Source of the DNA: JANSWY01 sp965228955
GTDB taxonomy: Bacteria > Bacteroidota > Bacteroidia > Cytophagales > Cyclobacteriaceae
Reading direction: 5' to 3'
NCBI GenBank assembly: GCA_965228955.1
Contig: OZ245848.1
Coordinates: forward strand, 3,410,001-3,474,000
Length of the DNA: 64,000 nucleotides
Both the position numbers and the translations under genes were made by a program. Below are positions 18,427 to 26,598 of this stretch, piece by piece. Under the pieces are notes generated by a model. That model had not been told where the DNA came from. It made no database searches and worked only from the letters and a program-made list of their open reading frames with translations. Numbering within the stretch: position 1 is the first letter of the stretch; every line of letters starts with the position of its first letter.

Positions 18427-19103
18427 TCAAATGTTTGATTGTTGATGATGAACCAATTGCTAGAGGAATTATTGAGAAATACATTCTTAAAACTCCAGGG
18501 TTATCAGTTTCGGGGCAATTAGACAATGCTCTGGACGTTGTTCAGTTCGTCAAAAACAATCAGGTCGATTTAATCTTTCTGGATATTAATATGCCGGAGA
18601 TGACAGGAATCGATTTATTAAAATCACTTCTGAATCCACCAAAAGTAATAATCACCACAGCCTATTCACAACACGGCGCAGAAAGCTATGATTATGATGT
18701 TGTAGATTATTTGTTAAAACCGATACCATTTGAACGATTTCTGAAAGCCATTCAAAAATTGGAGCAACCAAACTCGAAGGAGTCGAATGAAGAAAAAGAG
18801 CATTTCATTTTCTTGAAGGAAGGCCAAACAACACATAAGGTGCTAATAAATGAAATACGGTATGTACAAGCGTATGGAAATTATTTAAAGGTTCATACAA
18901 AAACCAACACCCTTGTGGTTAGAATCACACTTCAAAATCTTCTTAACGACCTTGGTGATTACTTAATTCAAATTCACAAATCATATTTGATCTCAAGGCA
19001 ATTCATCCAATCAATGAATAGAGAAAGCGTAACACTTGATAATGGTGAGTGTTTGCCAATTAGTAATTCTTTCAGAGGTAATCTTTTGACTCATTTGGAA
19101 TAA
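18423..19103 (+). CDS. LytTR-family response regulator
   Basis: 226 residues: a receiver domain (1-120; DDE at the start, phospho-acceptor D54 in FLDINMPEMTG, Thr in ITTAYS, K in LLKPIPFERF), then a LytTR DNA-binding domain (about 130-226; IRYVQAYGNYLKVHT, HKSYLISRQFI). It is the cognate partner of the overlapping LytS-type kinase. LytTR proteins bind paired direct repeats; a likely target is the CPBP operon promoter, but no clear site was seen there. Confidence 0.9.
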   Translation: MIKCLIVDDEPIARGIIEKYILKTPGLSVSGQLDNALDVVQFVKNNQVDLIFLDINMPEMTGIDLLKSLLNPPKVIITTAYSQHGAESYDYDVVDYLLKPIPFERFLKAIQKLEQPNSKESNEEKEHFIFLKEGQTTHKVLINEIRYVQAYGNYLKVHTKTNTLVVRITLQNLLNDLGDYLIQIHKSYLISRQFIQSMNRESVTLDNGECLPISNSFRGNLLTHLE

Positions 19104-19122
19104 TAGAATAGCAATTCACGAA

Positions 19123-20037
19123 TTAAATACGAGCACCAGTGCTTAATGAAGTCAACAGAGTATCTTCTTTTATGTTTTCAATAAAATCCTGAATGTACTG
19201 CTTGTTTTGATCTTCTGTTCTGATAGATAAATTATGTGTTCTCCTTAATCCATTTTTTCCCAAAGGCACAAATTTGAGAGATTCCGGAAGTTTGAAATTC
19301 TTGAGAGCCCACTTAGAATAGCAAGCGATTCCCATATTTGCTTCAATTAATTCAATGGCTACTTCAGTCATGGGTACAGCTGTTATTTTCATTGGATTCA
19401 CCTGATTCATTTTTAGAAAATGCTTGTGAACAGAAACTGTTTCAATGGGATAGGAATGGATGATTAAATGTTGATCCAAAAAGTCAGTCGGTTCCAGATA
19501 TTCTTTGTCTGATAACTCATTTTCAGGACTCATTAATGCAAATAGTTCATCACTAAACAACTCATAATTTGTTATCTGATCATTAGTCATAGGAGTGGTA
19601 ACAATGCACATGTCCAATTCTTTGTTTAGTAATTGAAGGCTTACAGGTTGACCAGATTCTATAATTAAGTTGATATCAATTTCCGGATACAATACATTCA
19701 TTTTTTGGATGAAAGCAGGCAAGCCATGGTAAAAAGAGTAACACTCTGTTCCTAATTTGATGATACCTCTTGATCCTGATTGAATCTTGGTTATCCTGGA
19801 CAAACCCTCGTCGATCCTTTCGATTACCTGACAGGCCATTTCATAAACTTCCTGACCTTCCTTGGTGAGTTTCCAATCGTTTCTGGATCTAATGAATACC
19901 TTGATTCCAATTCGTTCTTCAAAGTCTTTCAATTGATGACTGAGAGCAGATTGTGTTAAAAAGAGCCTGCCGGCAGATTTGGAGATATTGCCTTCATCGG
20001 CAATTGTCTTTACCAGTTTTAAATACTTCAATTCCAT
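19123..20037 (-). CDS. LysR-family transcriptional regulator
   Basis: 304 residues from the ATG at 20035-20037; a GTG directly before it is also possible. The N-terminal winged helix-turn-helix is clear: VKTIADEGNISKSAGRLFLTQSALSHQLKDFE. A LysR substrate-binding domain follows (about 90-300). It is divergent from the NIPSNAP/NTF2-like genes, the standard layout in which the regulator controls its neighbour. Three copies of TTGAAATT (one inverted) lie in the 147-base interval. The inducer is unknown. Confidence 0.9.
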   Translation of the reverse strand: MELKYLKLVKTIADEGNISKSAGRLFLTQSALSHQLKDFEERIGIKVFIRSRNDWKLTKEGQEVYEMACQVIERIDEGLSRITKIQSGSRGIIKLGTECYSFYHGLPAFIQKMNVLYPEIDINLIIESGQPVSLQLLNKELDMCIVTTPMTNDQITNYELFSDELFALMSPENELSDKEYLEPTDFLDQHLIIHSYPIETVSVHKHFLKMNQVNPMKITAVPMTEVAIELIEANMGIACYSKWALKNFKLPESLKFVPLGKNGLRRTHNLSIRTEDQNKQYIQDFIENIKEDTLLTSLSTGARI

Positions 20038-20041
20038 CACC

Positions 20042-20116
20042 TTGAAATTAAGAAATATTCTGGCATTCTAATTTGAAATTATTTCATCAAGACCATCAAG
20101 AAAATTCAATTTCAAA
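20042..20116. promoter_or_regulatory. Candidate LysR operator: three TTGAAATT copies
   Basis: TTGAAATT occurs at 20042-20049 and 20073-20080 and, inverted, at 20108-20115. The second and third form a 9-bp inverted repeat (TTTGAAATT and AATTTCAAA). The spacing is 31 and 35 bases, about three helical turns. It lies between a LysR gene and the divergent NIPSNAP gene. The site is AT-rich, so chance similarity is possible. Confidence 0.45.
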
Positions 20117-20184
20117 AGTAATTATCGTGAATTCGAAGAGTCAAGTTTGAGGAGATCTACACATATGAACCAAATCTCAACAAA

Positions 20185-20514
20185 ATGATAACATGCTTCT
20201 TAAAATATCAGATCGATCCATATAAGCTAAAAGAATTTGAACAGTATGGTAAAGAATGGATTAACCTGGTCAACAAAATGGGTGGAGATCACCACGGGTA
20301 CTTACTTCCACATGAAGGACCAAACAACATTGCCTATGCTTCTTTTTCCTTTCCATCCTTGGCTGACTATGAGGTTTATCGAATGGAATTTCAGAAAAAT
20401 GATCACTGTCAGAAAGTTATGGAAGAAGCGAAAAACAACCGATGTATTATCAGCTATGAAAGAAGCTTTATGAAACCACTATTTGCAGGTTTTACAGATA
20501 AAGCAAGAATCTGA
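20185..20514 (+). CDS. NIPSNAP-family protein
   Basis: 109 residues matching a single NIPSNAP dimeric alpha+beta barrel: YQIDPYKLKEFEQYGKEW at the start, HGYLLPHEGPNNIAYASF in the middle and a final YERSFMKPL. It is small and cytoplasmic. Members are often encoded with LysR or TetR regulators and stress-response enzymes, but no reaction is established. It is divergent from a LysR gene and 46 bases before an NTF2-like gene, probably one transcription unit. Confidence 0.8.
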   Translation: MITCFLKYQIDPYKLKEFEQYGKEWINLVNKMGGDHHGYLLPHEGPNNIAYASFSFPSLADYEVYRMEFQKNDHCQKVMEEAKNNRCIISYERSFMKPLFAGFTDKARI

Positions 20515-20526
20515 CGTAATGTTGAA

Positions 20527-20557
20527 AATCCTAAATCATAATTTCTAAACTCTAAAT
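20527..20557. repeat. Dispersed intergenic repeat, copy 1
   Basis: A 31-base CCTAAA/TCTAAA-rich element (starts AATCCTAAATCA). It matches 25 of 31 positions with 54634-54664. It lies between the NIPSNAP and NTF2-like genes. Confidence 0.5.
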
Positions 20558-20560
20558 ATT

Positions 20561-20950
20561 ATGCAAAAACAACAAGCTGATCCAGTTAATGGCTTATTGA
20601 AGGCAGTCCAAACATATTTTGATGCCCTGCATTACTGCGATACCAAACTACTAAACGACGTATTCCACGAAAGCTCAAGCTTATTTGATGTAGACGAGGG
20701 AAAAGTCTTTGTGGAGCCAATTGCCAGTTTCAGTAAAGACGTTGGTGGTCGGGTCTCTCCTGCAAGTGTTGGGCAAGAACCTGAATACGAAATATTGATG
20801 ATTGATTGGCTCTCAACACATTGTGTAACAGTAAAGATTAGGATCAGAGCACATAAAAATGTGTTTGTTGATCATCTTGGTTTTGTATACGGTGAAAATG
20901 GCTGGAAGATTGTTTCAAAAATTTGGCACTTGGAGCGTCTTTTGGAATAA
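20561..20950 (+). CDS. SnoaL/NTF2-like protein (putative lumazine-binding family)
   Basis: 129 residues with an NTF2-like cone fold: VQTYFDALHYCDTKLLNDVFHESSSLFDV at the start and WKIVSKIWH at the end, typical of the Lumazine_bd_2/DUF4440-type group. The enzyme activity is unknown. It follows NIPSNAP on the same strand and may share LysR control. A hairpin terminator follows. Confidence 0.75.
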   Translation: MQKQQADPVNGLLKAVQTYFDALHYCDTKLLNDVFHESSSLFDVDEGKVFVEPIASFSKDVGGRVSPASVGQEPEYEILMIDWLSTHCVTVKIRIRAHKNVFVDHLGFVYGENGWKIVSKIWHLERLLE

Positions 20951-20999
20951 CCTTGTAGCTCGAAAAACTTATCCAAACTCAAATATCAGGACAACATCA

Positions 21000-21045
21000 G
21001 GGAATCTTTGAGAGTACTCATTCGAAGATTCCCCTTTATTATTCA
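21000..21045 (+). terminator. Terminator after the NTF2-like gene
   Basis: GGGAATCTT at 21000-21008 pairs with AAGATTCCC at 21025-21033, and the inner bases extend the stem with two wobbles. The plus strand continues CCTTTATTATT. It lies between convergent genes. Confidence 0.6.
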
Positions 21046-22463
21046 TTTGCCTTGATGTAATCAATAATAAAATCATCTACATATTCTGCAGAAAGCTTCT
21101 TGGCAATGATTTTATTGTCTCTGTCCAGGATATAAATCTGAGGTGTAGAATCAACATAATAGTAATATCCGGCATTAGATACCCCTTTGAGATCACTTAA
21201 CTTCTGGCCAGTGACATTGTATGTAGCTAAGAAATTTGTCCAATCATCTCGATCTTCTGAAAGATTCATTGTAATTAATTCTACAGAGACATTCTGATTC
21301 TTTAATTCCTCAAATGCATCCATCAATTTAGGAATGGCCTTCTTGCAATGTCCGCAATCACTATCATAGAAAAACAGAATTTTGTAATCTTTATCTGTGA
21401 GTGCTAAAGCATTCATCACCGTTTCTCCCTGAAGATTTTCAGCTCGAAAAACTGGAGCTACTTGCCCTAGGAGTAAAGGCTTCAAACGCTCACTGTTTTG
21501 TTCCATTCGGGTTAAAGTTGCGTCATCTATCCAATATGCTTTCCCAGTGCTGTAGTAATTGTCAATCATATAAACATAAACAGCATCTACTCCCATCATT
21601 TTGGAAGTCGCATACTTATTAGTGAGTGTCACTACTAAGTATCTGAAGACAGTAGTGTCCATTTCCATCGAAAGCATTTTATCAAGTTCAAGACTAAGTG
21701 AGTCTGCTTGCTGATAAACCAATTTATCGAAATACTCATTGAGTTTTGGATCAAACATTGGGGTCTTAACAGTGCCAGGATTGGTGAAATCTGTACCTTC
21801 CCAAAACCTACTTTTATAAATTCTGTATTGATAATCTTTCTTGCGTTCTTCAGAATAATTCTCGGGAGCATCTGCTACCTCAGGTCTATTAATTTGAGCC
21901 AGTATCTGAGAATAAAAAGTTCCGGCATTTTTTGTTTGCTCACTTCTTTGAAATTCTTTTACTGCTGCATTGATCTCTATTAACTTTTCCCCCGCCTGGA
22001 TGCTATCCCGGCCAGTCGAGTTCTTATAAGTATCTGAATACTTTTGGGCTTCTTCCCGGTATTTGCTCAGTGTCTTTTGGTAATTAAAGAATAAGTCATT
22101 CTCCAAAGAGCCAGTTACTATCATACTTTTGACCAGATCGTCCTGCTTTGTGTAAAGACTAAACTTCCTTTGATCGCTAACCAAGAATTCCAGGAAAATA
22201 CCATTGGGAGCATAAAGAAAGTACATTCCAGGTGTAAGGTTTTGGTTACCTTCAAATATGACTCGGCCGTTATTTACTGCTGCTGTATCCTCAACATAGG
22301 TCTTACTTCCAACATAGTAACCCAAAAAGGCTTCTTTTTCCTCCCAGCCCTCGAGAGTGATATCTATTCTGTATCCGTCTTGATTGGATTGGCTGTAAGC
22401 ACTACTTATAGAACTTAAAAATAAGGTTATCGTAAAGAAGAAAACTTGGTGGAACTTTACCAT
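21039..22463 (-). CDS. TlpA/ResA-like thioredoxin protein with N-terminal DUF4369-like domain
   Basis: 474 residues with a signal peptide (cleavage near AYSQ). The N-terminal part resembles DUF4369 (ITLEGWEEKEAFLGYYVG), the middle is a helical DUF5106-like segment, and the C-terminal 140 residues form a thioredoxin fold. It has the redox motif C370-G-H-C373 in FYDSDCGHCKKAIPKLM and a cis-Pro loop (DSTPQIYIL). It is a periplasmic thiol-disulfide reductase, as often found in Bacteroidota; the partner is unknown. It lies 83 bases downstream of the barrel gene on the same strand. Confidence 0.85.
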   Translation of the reverse strand: MVKFHQVFFFTITLFLSSISSAYSQSNQDGYRIDITLEGWEEKEAFLGYYVGSKTYVEDTAAVNNGRVIFEGNQNLTPGMYFLYAPNGIFLEFLVSDQRKFSLYTKQDDLVKSMIVTGSLENDLFFNYQKTLSKYREEAQKYSDTYKNSTGRDSIQAGEKLIEINAAVKEFQRSEQTKNAGTFYSQILAQINRPEVADAPENYSEERKKDYQYRIYKSRFWEGTDFTNPGTVKTPMFDPKLNEYFDKLVYQQADSLSLELDKMLSMEMDTTVFRYLVVTLTNKYATSKMMGVDAVYVYMIDNYYSTGKAYWIDDATLTRMEQNSERLKPLLLGQVAPVFRAENLQGETVMNALALTDKDYKILFFYDSDCGHCKKAIPKLMDAFEELKNQNVSVELITMNLSEDRDDWTNFLATYNVTGQKLSDLKGVSNAGYYYYVDSTPQIYILDRDNKIIAKKLSAEYVDDFIIDYIKANE

Positions 22464-22546
22464 TTCTAGAGTCTTGATTGGTGTGACAGAAAAATAAGTA
22501 ATAACTGTGAAATATCAATCAGTATTTATGCCTTGATGTAATATCC

Positions 22547-23176
22547 CTACATCAACGAAGTAATAAACCCAATAGAAAAACCAACCGCAGATCCTCCATC
22601 CACCCAGAAATCAACTTCCTTCCAAACCTGGTTTTGGAATAAGCTTATTGTGAATGCAGATTTCTCATCGAAGTAGTATTCTAGTGTGGTTAATGCAGAG
22701 GTTGTAAATACCGATTTACCTTCCTGGCTTATAACAACTTGCTGGCCATCAATGGTAGCTGTTGGGAATTCATAAAGCTTAATCCCTGGCATTACTGAAA
22801 ACATAATTCTCCAGGTGTTATCACCCAGACGATAACCTGGAGCGATCAGAAAATCAGTGAATTGGACTGTACCCTGAATGCTATTGGTAAGACTATTATT
22901 GGTGTTCCCAATAGTTGAAAGGTTATATCTTGCTCCGTAAGTATCATAATTGAGTCGGATAAAGAAATCATTGTTGTTCTTTACTCTATATTCAATTGAA
23001 GTACCAAATCTCACTGAACCTTCCAGTAGGCTTGAATTAGGTATTTGGTAGCCAACATCGATGGAGGGTAGGAATACTCTTTTCCAGAAGTTGTTTGTGT
23101 CTGTCTCATTTGATTGGCTGAATGAACCCACAGAAACCAAAGTAAAGGAAATTAGGAATATAATTTTATTGATCAT
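22547..23176 (-). CDS. Outer-membrane beta-barrel-like protein
   Basis: 209 residues with a signal peptide (cleavage near GSFSQ). The rest has alternating amphipathic strands (VGYQIPNSS, IRLNYDTYGARY, FLIAPGYRLGDNTWRIMF) as in small 8-10 strand barrels. It ends VGFSIGFITSLM, without a terminal aromatic residue. It is the last gene of an operon with the FMN-binding and DUF4272 genes (22 bases). No function is known. Confidence 0.65.
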   Translation of the reverse strand: MINKIIFLISFTLVSVGSFSQSNETDTNNFWKRVFLPSIDVGYQIPNSSLLEGSVRFGTSIEYRVKNNNDFFIRLNYDTYGARYNLSTIGNTNNSLTNSIQGTVQFTDFLIAPGYRLGDNTWRIMFSVMPGIKLYEFPTATIDGQQVVISQEGKSVFTTSALTTLEYYFDEKSAFTISLFQNQVWKEVDFWVDGGSAVGFSIGFITSLM

Positions 23177-23198
23177 CTCTTGATGCGATAAGATGTAA

Positions 23199-23864
23199 TT
23201 AATCTTCTACAAGATACTCCTTGTAAACTTTTAATCCATCATTTAGCATGTTGATTGCACCTTTGCTGGTAATTGTAGCGCCTGATATCCCGTCTATTTT
23301 ATAGTTACCTGAGATTAAAACTGAGTCTGAGTATTGCAATGAATATGAATTCCCAGTAAGATCAAGTTTGCTCCCAACAAACTGTGACCTGAATTCAGGT
23401 GTTGTGATAACAGCCCCTAGTCCGGGAGTCTCCTGTTTATGATCGAATTGTATTTCTAATAATTCCAAAGTTGTCTTGTCAACAACAACCTTAGCAGCTA
23501 TCCAGTCCCACTGTCCTTCACCATAAACAGAGAGAATGACTTTATTAGTATTATTTATTTCATATATGGGGTATTCTGAATTGTCCTGCTTATTAATATG
23601 CATTCTGTCCAAAGATAGTGCTCCACCGAATCTTACAGTTTTTACATTCCCATATGAATCAATTGTCTTATAGGTTACAAGAGAATCTAAATTGGTCTTA
23701 CGAGTAAATGTTGAGTCAACCAGTCTACCTACCTCCATTCTCTCGTACTCAATATCGGATACAATTTCTTTCATTGAAAAATTGCCAACATATGAAATCT
23801 GAATAAAAAATATCGTAATCACCAATAGTAGTACTGCTGCAACTGAAAACAGAATGTATTTCAT
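23199..23864 (-). CDS. Stand-alone NqrC-like FMN-binding protein
   Basis: 221 residues: one N-terminal transmembrane helix (3-23), then an FMN_bind domain with the NqrC/RnfG hallmarks, QETPGLGAVITTPEF and the flavinylation motif DGISGAT197ITSKG. T197 should carry covalent FMN via a phosphodiester bond made by an ApbE flavin transferase. NqrC is normally one of six Nqr subunits; no other nqr gene is near, and the protein is somewhat short. It probably moves electrons across or along the membrane for something else. It lies between a DUF4272 gene (17 bases) and a barrel gene (22 bases). Confidence 0.8.
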   Translation of the reverse strand: MKYILFSVAAVLLLVITIFFIQISYVGNFSMKEIVSDIEYERMEVGRLVDSTFTRKTNLDSLVTYKTIDSYGNVKTVRFGGALSLDRMHINKQDNSEYPIYEINNTNKVILSVYGEGQWDWIAAKVVVDKTTLELLEIQFDHKQETPGLGAVITTPEFRSQFVGSKLDLTGNSYSLQYSDSVLISGNYKIDGISGATITSKGAINMLNDGLKVYKEYLVED

Positions 23865-23881
23865 ATCACTTAAGGTTCAAT

Positions 23882-25090
23882 TTAAGTATTTGTCTGAACA
23901 TCATCCCACTCCTGATTCTGATAATTTGTTAGCCAGTTTAGGGCATAGTGTCTCTCATAAATTATAGATGGCTCAATCCCACCTCCTACTTGTTGGTTGT
24001 TAATTCTGGCGTCTACACAAGCCCAGTTCATTCTATAAGTCTTATCAAGTTCATCAAGAATCTCATCTCCTGAACGGAGTTTGCAGCCTTGTTCAAACTC
24101 TTCTCTACCAGGTTGCAGAATACTGGATACAACTTCTTCAACATTGCAAATTTCTGAGGGGTATTTAAGATCTGGAAGTATGTTCAATACCCAGAGCAAC
24201 GTATAAAGACTCTCATATCTCCAGGTAGCATAAGACCTGTCCTGATCACTTAACTCTTCCTGACTCAATATACGCTGTTCGGCAGGTGTGAAAGAATTGA
24301 TTTTCTTATCATCAATTGGTTTTTGAAGTCTATCTACTGGAACTCCCTCTCCCCTGGCTGCAATGATCATTAAGGCATAAGCCCTATCTATAACGGATTG
24401 TAAATCCCGTATCTGTGTATCATCCAATGCTGGAATTGATGGAAGATTGGCATTTATCTTAATACCCTTTTCATTCAATAATGATTCTGATTTCTCCTTT
24501 CTTTTAAGCTGTTCTTCACTATCCTCTTGTTGCGAGTCATGATACTTGGCATCTACCGAAACTTCGATATCGCTGATACCACAATTTCCTTCTGTATCCA
24601 GAATCAGATTGAAATGTTTGTCCAAAAAGTGTTGTCCATTTGACTTTTTGAAAACGCTATTAGATTCCGCAAAAAGAAAAGCGTCCTGTGCCGTTACTAT
24701 TTGCTTAAGTATCGAAAGAAAATCATCATTAAACCCAGGTTCCACTAAAAAACCCATTTCAGAATTGACAGCCATCACTTTGTAAAGAAATTTTCCTTTC
24801 ACCTCTTGATTACTGGTAGGGAGAGACTGAATATAATTAACCATTCCTGCAAGATTTTGAGTCAATGGGCACTCAATCTGCTGAAGCTGATAAGATGGAT
24901 TCTCTCGTTCGCGGTAATTGATTCTTAATTTTTTGGACTTCCCAAATAAACCACCTTTGATTGTGGCCTCTAATGATTTATTGATTCCATCCTCTTTGAT
25001 TTCTATATTGGCTTTTGGAAGTTTTTGTTTAACAATTTCAGCAATTCCGGCAAAGTCCAGTTTGTGGCTGTAGATGGTACTATTTTCCAT
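23882..25090 (-). CDS. DUF4272-domain protein
   Basis: 402 residues and cytoplasmic. The N-terminal 190 residues are not recognised (mixed alpha/beta). A charged linker (195-208) leads to the C-terminal DUF4272-like part: LLNEKGIKINANLPSIP, then RAYALMIIAARGEGVP, SLYTLLWVLNIL and ERHYALNWLTNY. DUF4272 has no known activity and is often found near phage or injection-system-like effectors. It is first in an operon with the NqrC-like and barrel genes, and 156 bases downstream of the DUF4157 gene on the same strand. Confidence 0.65.
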   Translation of the reverse strand: MENSTIYSHKLDFAGIAEIVKQKLPKANIEIKEDGINKSLEATIKGGLFGKSKKLRINYRERENPSYQLQQIECPLTQNLAGMVNYIQSLPTSNQEVKGKFLYKVMAVNSEMGFLVEPGFNDDFLSILKQIVTAQDAFLFAESNSVFKKSNGQHFLDKHFNLILDTEGNCGISDIEVSVDAKYHDSQQEDSEEQLKRKEKSESLLNEKGIKINANLPSIPALDDTQIRDLQSVIDRAYALMIIAARGEGVPVDRLQKPIDDKKINSFTPAEQRILSQEELSDQDRSYATWRYESLYTLLWVLNILPDLKYPSEICNVEEVVSSILQPGREEFEQGCKLRSGDEILDELDKTYRMNWACVDARINNQQVGGGIEPSIIYERHYALNWLTNYQNQEWDDVQTNT

Positions 25091-25245
25091 GTCCTTGATT
25101 TTGGTTAATGATTAGATAGGTAAATCTAGGAGATATTTTTAGAATAAAAAGTTTAAAGATATTTCATGTCGTCATAAGATTGTTCCCCCCTTACAACGGA
25201 CAGAAAAATAAGTAATCCAGCAATAATTAATTTCACAAATCTATG

Positions 25246-25731
25246 TTAAGCCTGACCCTTTGATAGTGCTTTTGCACCAAGTGCATCTGCTTCACTCTCA
25301 AGTGCCGGGTTATCATTTACCGGCACTCCATTCACACTCGTAGTTGGCTGCACTCTACCCTGAGCCTGCTGCACAACATGTCCCAACTCATGTGGTAAAT
25401 GTTTTTCTTGTCCCTGCGCTATGTGTATGTCAGTACCCTGTGCGTATGCATGAGCTTGCACTGCTGCAGGTTTTGGTGAGTTGTAGTGCACCTCCACACT
25501 ATCAAGACTCATGCCCGAAAGGTTTTCCATTCCTGACTTCAAATTATCAGGGAGACCTGTATTGTTTTCTACTCTTTGCACTGTGCTTTCTTCAGCCATT
25601 GCCTTTAACTGTGCAGACTGAGACGCTTCAGCTCGATTGTCTGCAAATGTTGATTTGGAATTTGATGCCTTATCTGAAGAAGTTACTGATTGGCTTTTGG
25701 GCTGATTATTTTTTTCTTGAAAGGTGTTCAT
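25246..25731 (-). CDS. Short DUF4157 protein (injection-system-associated domain)
   Basis: 161 residues. The N-terminal 50 residues are Ser/Gln/Asn-rich and disordered, with the DNRAEASQSAQLKAMA motif that precedes many DUF4157 domains. The domain (about 58-160) has LPDNLKSGMENLSGMSLDSV, VHAYAQGTDIHIA, H114-E-L-G-H118 and a late Glu (ESEAD), a zincin-like layout. In known proteins DUF4157 sits N-terminal to large toxins and is enriched near extracellular contractile injection systems. Here it ends right after the domain, with no toxin part. No sheath, tube or baseplate gene is visible in the window. There is no signal peptide. Confidence 0.8.
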   Translation of the reverse strand: MNTFQEKNNQPKSQSVTSSDKASNSKSTFADNRAEASQSAQLKAMAEESTVQRVENNTGLPDNLKSGMENLSGMSLDSVEVHYNSPKPAAVQAHAYAQGTDIHIAQGQEKHLPHELGHVVQQAQGRVQPTTSVNGVPVNDNPALESEADALGAKALSKGQA

Positions 25732-25850
25732 TTGACTGTTCTATGAGTTGATACTAGCCTAATTCACGAAAAGTTACTAATTATTTGGATTATTAGTATT
25801 CCAATTCAGTATTAATAGCCTCGGAAATACTGATTGATTTAAATGACAAA

Positions 25851-26486
25851 TTACTCAATCACTGCTGGCATTGTCTTAGTTCCCTCAATAAATCCCATAA
25901 CCGCCAGTCCAAAGGCAGCTGTCGGGTCCAGTGTCTCCTTGTTGTTTTCTATTGCTATAGCTGTTGCTATACATAAAATGCTTGCCATATCTTCATCAGA
26001 AACATTACTTTGAGGATTTAATTCTTTAAATGCTGATTCAACAATTTTTTGAGAGTCTAGAAACTCAAGACTTAAGCTATCAGACAGATCAGTATCTGTT
26101 GATTTGGAAATTTTAACATCAAATTGCTGCAGAGTAAGACCCAATGTTTGTACCAGCACAGGACCTTTAGAATTCGCTTCTTGAGAAAGTACTACATCAC
26201 CAGGCTTAGCATCAGGGTTCACCTTTTTAAAAGTCCTGAAAGTATAGGACCCTGCTAATCTGGATAGTGAAGAGATAAGATTGTATTGATTTAGTTGATC
26301 TGCTTCCTCTAACGCTTTGGACGCAGTTTCCACATATGATTTGGCATCATTGATTTGGTCAGTGCTAATTGCTGTAGAAGGTGTATTTACGATTGTATTT
26401 TGTGAGGCTTCATTACTTTCTTTTTGAGTACTATTACAGCCAACAATCAGGGTGAAAACAAGTAGCAGATATGTAATTTTTTGCAT
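25851..26486 (-). CDS. Hypothetical lipoprotein
   Basis: 211 residues. The lipobox is clear: LIVGC-NSTQ. The mature part has an Asn/Ser/Thr-rich linker (22-40), then a mostly helical domain (YVETASKALEEADQLNQYNL, IVESAFKELN, DMASILCIATAIAIE). I do not recognise the family. It is a single gene, divergent from a serine hydrolase. Confidence 0.55.
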   Translation of the reverse strand: MQKITYLLLVFTLIVGCNSTQKESNEASQNTIVNTPSTAISTDQINDAKSYVETASKALEEADQLNQYNLISSLSRLAGSYTFRTFKKVNPDAKPGDVVLSQEANSKGPVLVQTLGLTLQQFDVKISKSTDTDLSDSLSLEFLDSQKIVESAFKELNPQSNVSDEDMASILCIATAIAIENNKETLDPTAAFGLAVMGFIEGTKTMPAVIE

Positions 26487-26598
26487 AGTAAGTTAGGTTG
26501 CGAATTCGATTTAGGAAGATTTTCTAAAAACACAAATATGCAAGATTTCCAATTGATTAATCATAGGGAGGTCATCTTTATTGTTGTTTAAGGAAGTA

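Noticed and set aside
25376..25395. HELGH in the DUF4157 protein as proof of an active metalloprotease
   Set aside because: Only two ligands and a late Glu are visible, and the family is not established as catalytic in this short form.
25344..25751. Plus-strand open frame of 135 codons opposite the DUF4157 gene
   Set aside because: It lies entirely antisense to a recognisable domain, with no family match and a Cys/Leu-rich composition typical of a shadow frame.
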